Positions 57,936-64,000 of a stretch of 64,000 nucleotides of DNA are shown here, piece after piece. The notes under the pieces were generated by a model that did no database searches, was not told the origin of the DNA, and saw only the letters and a program-made list of their open reading frames with translations. The position numbers were made by a program, and so were the translations under genes. Position 1 is the stretch's first letter. Every line of letters starts with the position of its first letter. Origin of the DNA: Meconema thalassinum (taxonomy: Eukaryota; Arthropoda; Insecta; Orthoptera; Tettigoniidae); the NCBI GenBank assembly GCA_946902985.2, contig OX336391.1, forward strand, positions 74,191,947 to 74,255,946, written 5' to 3'.

Positions 57936-59534
57936 AAGTAGTTCCGTGAAGAATAAAATAGCCTATTTTCATATACGGTATCCTACTTATATTCATTGCG
58001 TCCATCAACATACACATTGAGCCATGTTTAACATCTCTCATTTCTTTATTTTCTTTGGCGGCCGTCCCGGTAGACTCAGACGCCATGTGAGATACTTTCT
58101 GTCCGGACGTGCCTTGAGGCTCTCCGCCTTATTATTTAAAATGTAATGTTTTCCTTTTTATTTAACATTGTTATTATGCCGAAGCCTTCCATTTACTCAT
58201 GTAAGTAATACATCTAACCTTGTGTCCACTATGCTCATTTCCTAAATTTAACCTTTCTTTTTGATCTTCGTCGTGTGCTTGGATTTGCTGTGGAACCAAT
58301 CGAAATGGCGGTCTCCTGTTTTATTTTGTTTGAGTCTTCGTTTAACCTTTTATTTCTGCCGTGAAATATATCTGCGAGTGATTTTGTGAGTGTATGTTTT
58401 TCTTGCTGCCAGGTGCATTGATGCTGTTTTGATTGGGCATATCTTCGAATGGGTCTCCCGTGGTTTGTGGACGTTGGCGTTTCGACCATTCTCCCAACAC
58501 GAGGCATGACACCATATATTTTAGCCCTTATGTTTTCCCTTCATTCCATGCTTCGGGCAACTGGATCACGGCGGTAACTTTAAGTAGGCCTTACCGTATT
58601 CAGTTCGAACTCGGAACGTAAGTTGGGGACCATATAGGTTTAGCATGTTTTGCTAGACTACCTACAAGCACGAGTTGCTTTGTGTTTTATTACTGCATCG
58701 TCGGCTAGCATTTTGTGTGTTTGATTGCGTGTATGTATCATGATATATTTCACGGACACTTGACGTCATTTGTTTCTCCTTGTAGTATCTTTGGTTTTTG
58801 CATTTCTTTTCTCTGGAGACTGCCAGCTCGATCGCATCCCCATTGCTCGCCACAGCCTTTGCGACACGCACACAGCCGCTTGTTTTATCTTTGCTATGCT
58901 TGTTATTTGTGGTCGTCATGACAACCATCCATCTCTAGGCTGAGAAGTGATTGTTGTTGACCAGCGACCGGCTCGATTGCCTCTTGATCTTTTACTTCCT
59001 CCCTTTTTACATCGTTTTCACCGAAGTGAGCACAGGTATGAATTTAATTTGTTAACGTTATTTACTATCGTAAGTTATTTATTGTTATTTATATTTATCT
59101 TCCCCGTTTGAAAGTGACTTTATTTGACCCCTAGGTGAAGGGTATTCTTTTTTGTGTGTGTTATTCTGGCCGGGTTTCTTTGTGTGTTCGGTTTCAATTC
59201 ATTAAATTTCCATTTCTTTACCCATGTGTCTTATTTAGTAGTGTTTGGCGATCGGGCTGCTCGCTCTCTCTCTCTCTCTCTCTCTTCAAACCTAGGCCTA
59301 ACTTATTCTAGCTTTCTAGCACCAGGAGGGTATTCCTACCACTCGTCGTGGGACCACCTTCACGGAGTCTGGAGTCACTCGGCACATCTGGCCTGCAAGT
59401 ACGGGCCCAGCACAGGTCAGAAATTAACATCCATTTCCACTGCGTACTCCTTTCTTTTCTAGTTGGTTCCAGTGATGCAGCTAGGAGGCACGCCAAGAAT
59501 ATGTTTATTTTAAGAGGGCGGTGCAACATTTTCA
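57936..59534. other. No gene recognised; CT microsatellite
   Basis: Intergenic-looking sequence with a (CT)n run at about 59262-59284. Several GT-AG-like signals occur, but no exon I can support. Confidence 0.35.
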
Positions 59535-60600
59535 GTTTGATTGCTGTAATAGATTCATAGATAAAGAGAACCGTCTAAATATTTCGGATAGTCACCATGT
59601 TGGATTTTTATATATAGGCCTTAAAGTTATGTAGGCTTACTATTAAATGAAGATTATTGTGTAGGTGTTTTATTCAAACTTCAATCGCATGATTAGGACA
59701 CAAGGAATAAAAACAAGATTTCAAAATTTCTATCGGCCGCCATCTTGTGGTTATGAACATTATTTAAATTAAATAGAAGCCAATGGATTAATATTTATAC
59801 AGGCAAATACAGTAACAAGTTGGCTCGGATGGTTAACCGGGAGAAACGTCCATCTGAATATTTAAATTTCGCGTCACTGCCATGTTGGATTTGTGCTCAC
59901 AAGGTTATTGAACGTCCCATAGGTGAACTTATATTTATAGCATCTATACACCTACAAAACTTCATTTTGATTGCTGTCATATATTAACAGATATTGAGAA
60001 CCGTCTAAATATTTCGGATAGTCGCCATGTTGGATTCTAATATATGTAGGCCATAGAGTTGTGAAACTATTAGATGAGTATTAATGTGTACGTTCATTAT
60101 TCAAACGTTGGTTTCGATCGCTTGAGTCGAACACAAGAAATACAAACTTAATTATGAAATTTCACACAGCCACCATCTTGAGGTTATGTAAACAATTGAA
60201 CTCAGTTAGATATCAGTGCATTGCAATTTGTATATTCAATTGCTGTACCACGTTTCACTGCGTTCGAAGGGTTTAATCGCGAGAAACGTCTATTTAAATG
60301 TTTCAAATTCGCTTGGAGGCCATGTTCGTTTCGTAGTTAACAGGTTTTTGATAGTTTCATAGGCGAAAGTCTAGTAGTGCCCTTTTTCAGCGTACAAAAC
60401 GTGCTGGGTAATATGAGTAATATTTTAGGAGATATATAATACCGATGAAATATTTCACACAGCCGCCATGTTGGATTGGTGAGACGTAATAACATTTGAA
60501 GCACACGGTCGGGATCGGACAACATAGTATTCAGACCTTACAGAGTATCATTGAAATCACTCCAGCCGTTTAGAAGTTATTAGGGGGTGACACACACACA
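59535..60600. repeat. Diverged tandem duplication, about 430 bp
   Basis: GAGAACCGTCTAAATATTTC occurs at about 59566 and 59997, each followed by GATAGTC(A/G)CCATGTTGGATT and, further on, (A/G)CC(A/G)CCATCTTG(T/A)GGTTATG and GAGAAACGTC(C/T)AT. A third partial GCCGCCATGTTGGATT is at about 60461. The right end, CCAGCCGTTTAGAAGTTATTAGGGG followed by a CACA run, looks like a LINE-type 3' end. Confidence 0.75.
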
Positions 60601-61084
60601 CGGGACAAAAGGTGATCTCATAAGCCTATTGTTTTCATAAATGAATAATAGTCTAAACATGTGTAAAATCCAGACCAATAATTATTAGGCAGCACGGCCC
60701 TAATGGCCTTGTTTGCCATATATATACACCCCTGGTTTTTGTCACGCACATTGAGGTAATTCCTATCCAGACCAGACCAGTGCGGAGTATTTCGTATCCC
60801 ACATGTTAGCAACTGGAGTGATAATGTACAAAAATAGCTGCCGTCGTTAAATGAGCAATAAATAAAAACACATATTCACGTAATTTAGCACATATTTTCG
60901 GTGCAGTCGTGACCAGGGTTAGTAATTTCAATTGGTAGGCCTAATGTCTGATTCAGAATTAATATTCATTTACTTCATTATAAGAGAAAAGAACTGGTAG
61001 CGCTGCACACCGTGAGAACATGTGTATAAAAATTGAGTAATGAAATTAGCCAAAGTACCTGTAGTAATGGTATCTGGAGATGAT

Positions 61085-61225
61085 AAATTAATAGATGTTG
61101 ACTCGTCCGCTGTCATAGACCCACCCAGCCATCCCAAATAGCAACACTACTTATATAGTTGAAATGAAGTCTCTAGAAGACATCTTTCTCACGAAGTCAG
61201 GAATGCCAACCCTACACATTTGATA
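61085..61225 (-). repeat. Diverged repeat copy B, possible first exon
   Basis: Paralogue of 57750-57935. On the minus strand an ATG reads MTADESTSINLSSPDTITT and then meets ACAG/GTACTTTG, a possible donor. The coding status is uncertain. Confidence 0.35.
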
Positions 61226-61759
61226 CTATCTCGCACCGGGTATACAAAGAAACAAAAGAGCGTCGATGATGTAATATACTATTGCGCCAAATCCAACTCG
61301 TCAGTCGTACTTTAACCATGGATTGTGTGGCATGTGAAATTACTTCATAAATTCTATCTTATTAATGTTTTACATACAAAAACAAACCTAACCTGGGGCT
61401 TACGCCAGACCCCCTTGCTTGTGGTACTAGCAGTAATTTTCGGCCAGGCAGTACTTTACGTCTTTACGTGTGAAATGGTGAAAGGTGAATTTTGTATGCG
61501 ACATGTTCGTAACGTAGTCACATTTCCGTCTGTCGAGTGTCCAAGATGGCGTCCGTAGTGAAACGAACACGATAAAAATTCTTTATTTTCGTAAAAAAAA
61601 AAACATTCTTGAGGTGCGGAAGTTGTATTTGAGATTGTGAAACGACTCCCAACAACTCCAAGAAAGGTATGTAAATCATAAATCCTTTATTTTCAATAAT
61701 ATACCTCGTTAAAAGTTACGAAAAGGCATGTTCTCACGGCGTGCAGAATAACCTATCAC

Positions 61760-61848
61760 CTGCACTTGATGTTCTTCCGTAACAGCCATTCTCTCATCTC
61801 CACCGGCCTCATCCAGGAGATTATCAGCGGGATCTTCAGATCTAACTC
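61760..61848 (-). CDS. Candidate second exon of minus-strand gene
   Basis: 89 nt between an acceptor (CACTTTCTAG) and a donor (GTGCAG/GTGATAG). Two frames are open; the more natural acidic one contains SEDPADNLLDEAGGDE but does not match the phase of the candidate first exon at 62055. Support is weak. Confidence 0.25.
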
Positions 61849-62054
61849 CTAGAAAGTGTTATACATATAGGCCTATAGTATGACCCAATGTAAAATATAC
61901 CGGTACAAAGAGAATTAGGTTACTAAGTTACCTGTAACAGAAAAATGATCAGCCTACTATTTGGAATTAAGTAATAAGTCACTAGACCTTGGTTGGCATG
62001 GACATCACCAACATTTGCAATGTTACACTATATACGAATTAAAATACAACTCAC

Positions 62055-62136
62055 CATGTTCGGGAATTCATCCTTATTAGACGACCAATCTGCCTCACTT
62101 TTGATAAATGGATCTTCCTCCATAATGTTAAGGGAA
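62055..62136 (-). CDS. Candidate first coding exon of minus-strand gene
   Basis: After an acceptor (GTGTTCTAG), an ATG at 62123 opens MEEDPFIKSEADW, then SSNKDEFPNM, ending at a strong donor (ATG/GTGAGTTG). The acidic start with an IKSE SUMO-type site is typical of the N-termini of insect zinc-finger or MADF/SANT-type proteins. It could belong to the same gene as the 54130 exon, but that is a guess. Confidence 0.4.
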
Positions 62137-63123
62137 CTAGAACACAGAAATTGCGCATTAGAATTAAACAGAAGCCGAATTTTTCCCAATGCAACATTAC
62201 AAATCAAATCAGGTAACATAATACCGGTAACTTGAAATGGAAATTAATACTAGTAACCCGAATATAATCCGCCTGGTGGAGTGATAAGGAGAATGTTCAT
62301 GATAATACCTTTTTGACTGTGATGCTCGACTTGAAAAATGTATGAGTTAGGATATTATATCGAGTAAACTGAGAAATTGCTGGTGTTAGCAATGTAAAAG
62401 TTAACTCAACTTACTGAACAATTAATATGTTAATAAATTCGCACAATAGTACAATTGTCAGTAACTTAACACAATTTGACGGGGCAAACGGGATATCAGA
62501 CGCTAAATTACATAACAAACCTATCAAAATGAAAGTAAACTGAAGTTAGTGCATACAGTGATTCTCAGAAAATACAAGACAATACTTCCCACTCGTGTTA
62601 CAAGGAACCCACTTCAAATGAAATAATCCACTTACCTTTCATTGAACCAACATTGAACGGAAGGGCTTAAAATATATATGTATTCTTACAAACTAACAAA
62701 TATTTTCACCGGGTAACTTGTATTGCCGTCATAAAGAAGTTCCTAGTTACAGTTTTAAACCTGTGTACCGGTATCCTAGACACTTAAATATTGTAAATTA
62801 ATCAACACATGGCACGAACATGTCTTAGCTGAACTCCGGTTGTAAGATTTATATTGATGATTAAAGTTAGTTGCGTCTGAAAAGTGTATTTCAAATATCG
62901 CTACAAGGTACTACAAATTTTTAGATTTCATTATTTAGCCGCGTGGTAAGTTACATCAAAGACACGGTGGCGATATTGCAAATTAAAGGATAATTACCGT
63001 ATTGTAAGATTATGGATGCATTTCGAACACAATGGAGAAAATATCAGTTTTTATATCTCATTCTTATGCATTACAAAACTTAATAAATACCGTCGATAAC
63101 CAAAAGTAAAATTACCTTAAAAA
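62137..63123. other. No feature recognised
   Basis: AT-rich sequence, probably intron or upstream region of the candidate minus-strand gene. I see no repeat array or transposon end. Confidence 0.35.
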
Positions 63124-64000
63124 TAGGGTGACCAACTCTAAATTTTCAAATGGAGGACAGACTCTGAATAAAAGGAGGACTTTTCATAAAAATGTTCTAA
63201 AATGGAGGACAAATGGAATTTTAATATTTACATGCAAAATTTAGTATTACATACCTCATATTTGTTATGTTGATGAAGATGTTGAAGCTGTATCTATTTT
63301 ATGCTGATACTTATCGGCTGCACCCACTTTCGACAGCAAAGATGAATTATTTTCTTGTAATAAATAATTGTAAAACTCTCCATATGACATGTTTTTAAAG
63401 TTGTACTTCACTATTATAACACCCTTAACCGACTCGGTCAGCAAACTGTTTCTTTCTCCTGACCACTGTGTATTAATCAGGGAAAATACTCTTTCAACGG
63501 TTGCATTGCCACTTGGAATAGCGAAATAAAACTGACAAATTTTAAGCAGCTCACTAAATGTTTCAATAACAGGGCTATATTTGAAAAATTCACACCACTG
63601 CTTATCTAATGTTGTAGCCTATGTTTATCAATTTCGGAACTCCTAGTGTACCGTAATTCTGAACATTGCAAAATTGGTCAAAAAGTTTAGAATCGTCATC
63701 TCCACACTTTTAGATTGCAAATACTCAAGACAAGGAAGATCATCTCCAAACTTAATGTCTTTCATACTATAAAGCTTCATCCATAGGAAACATTTAAATT
63801 TTTCCATCATAGGGTTACACCACTTTAACAGGTATTGAATGCACGTTTCATAAACAACAACATGTTCTACAAATGCAATTCAAAGCCATTTTCAGTGAGG
63901 GATTTCGGAGACTTTTTGACATTAAGAGGTATGAACTTATTTTCCATCCTATCATCCAATGTGGCCAGAGCTGAACCTAATATATCACAAACTTCTGCTA
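63124..64000 (-). mobile_element. hAT-type DNA transposon, 3' end, continues past window
   Basis: The left boundary is inferred from TAGGGTGACCAACTC at 63124, which resembles common hAT terminal repeats (C/T AGGGTG(A/G)CCA). Next comes A-rich sequence with repeated AATGGAGGACA-like blocks, then transposase coding sequence on the minus strand. The other end lies outside the window. Confidence 0.6.
63265..64000 (-). pseudogene. hAT transposase, C-terminal part, frameshifted
   Basis: The last about 115 codons before the stop at 63265 are open and contain the hAT dimerisation domain: ICQFYFAIPSGNATVERVFS, then LINTQWSGERNSLL and SVKGVIIVKYNF. Upstream, blocks such as CIQYLLKWCNPMMEKF and LATLDDRMENKFIPL lie in different frames, with stops between, so the gene is decayed. 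A complete enzyme would cut and rejoin the element's ends. Confidence 0.8.

Noticed and set aside
61532..61562. AAGATGGCGTCC start-like motif on the plus strand
   Set aside because: The frame stops after eight codons with no donor nearby; it could be a promoter element but I cannot support a gene.

Overview
This window is eukaryotic nuclear DNA made mostly of repeats, almost certainly from an arthropod and probably an insect. The grounds are GT-AG introns, a Ty3/Gypsy-type LTR retrotransposon, a CR1/L2-type LINE, tRNA-derived SINEs, hAT and Tc1/mariner-like remnants, short TTAGG (insect telomere-type) tracts and a baculovirus/insect-style BIR-BIR-RING IAP gene. A SINE with a TTAAGTAAGGCCAC core reminds me of hemimetabolous insect genomes, but I would not name a species.

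Layout. (1) 1-14034: a 42-bp satellite array with monomers containing ACTAGTCTGTTC and CAGCATTACTGC. The same array continues at 24162-24211, 37949-38844 and 42761-43912, so three large insertions split one array. (2) 14035-24161: an LTR retrotransposon with two 3.33-kb LTRs and a 4-bp TTAC target duplication. It encodes Gag and protease only; RT, RNase H and the integrase core are deleted, leaving the integrase tail out of frame. (3) 24212-37948: a 13.7-kb near-perfect palindrome bounded by ACTGCT 6-bp duplications and AG...CT termini. Each arm carries a small spliced gene, a BIR-BIR-RING IAP, a 93-aa protein and two FLYWCH zinc-finger genes. The termini fit a Polinton/Maverick-like element that has become a giant fold-back. 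No polymerase, integrase or capsid gene is visible. (4) 38845-42760: a CR1/L2-group LINE whose ORF1 has a 2A-like motif, a PHD finger and an SGNH esterase domain, and whose ORF2 (AP endonuclease plus RT) is broken. (5) 43913-64000: mixed repeat-rich sequence. It holds tandem repeats of 129, 44 and 59 bp, SINEs, RT fragments, a small Tc1/mariner-type MITE, minus-strand candidate exons of host-like genes, and at the right edge a decayed hAT transposase.

How it fits together. Almost all coding capacity here belongs to mobile elements nested in the satellite. Removing the LTR element or the palindrome with one target duplication restores an exact satellite monomer, so both insertion boundaries are secure. 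The two arms of the palindrome differ: the IAP copies carry different lesions, microsatellite lengths differ, and one arm has a deletion of about 590 bp. Both arms have therefore evolved independently, or come from two diverged sequences, and are not one arm read twice. The palindrome is the most unusual object in the window.
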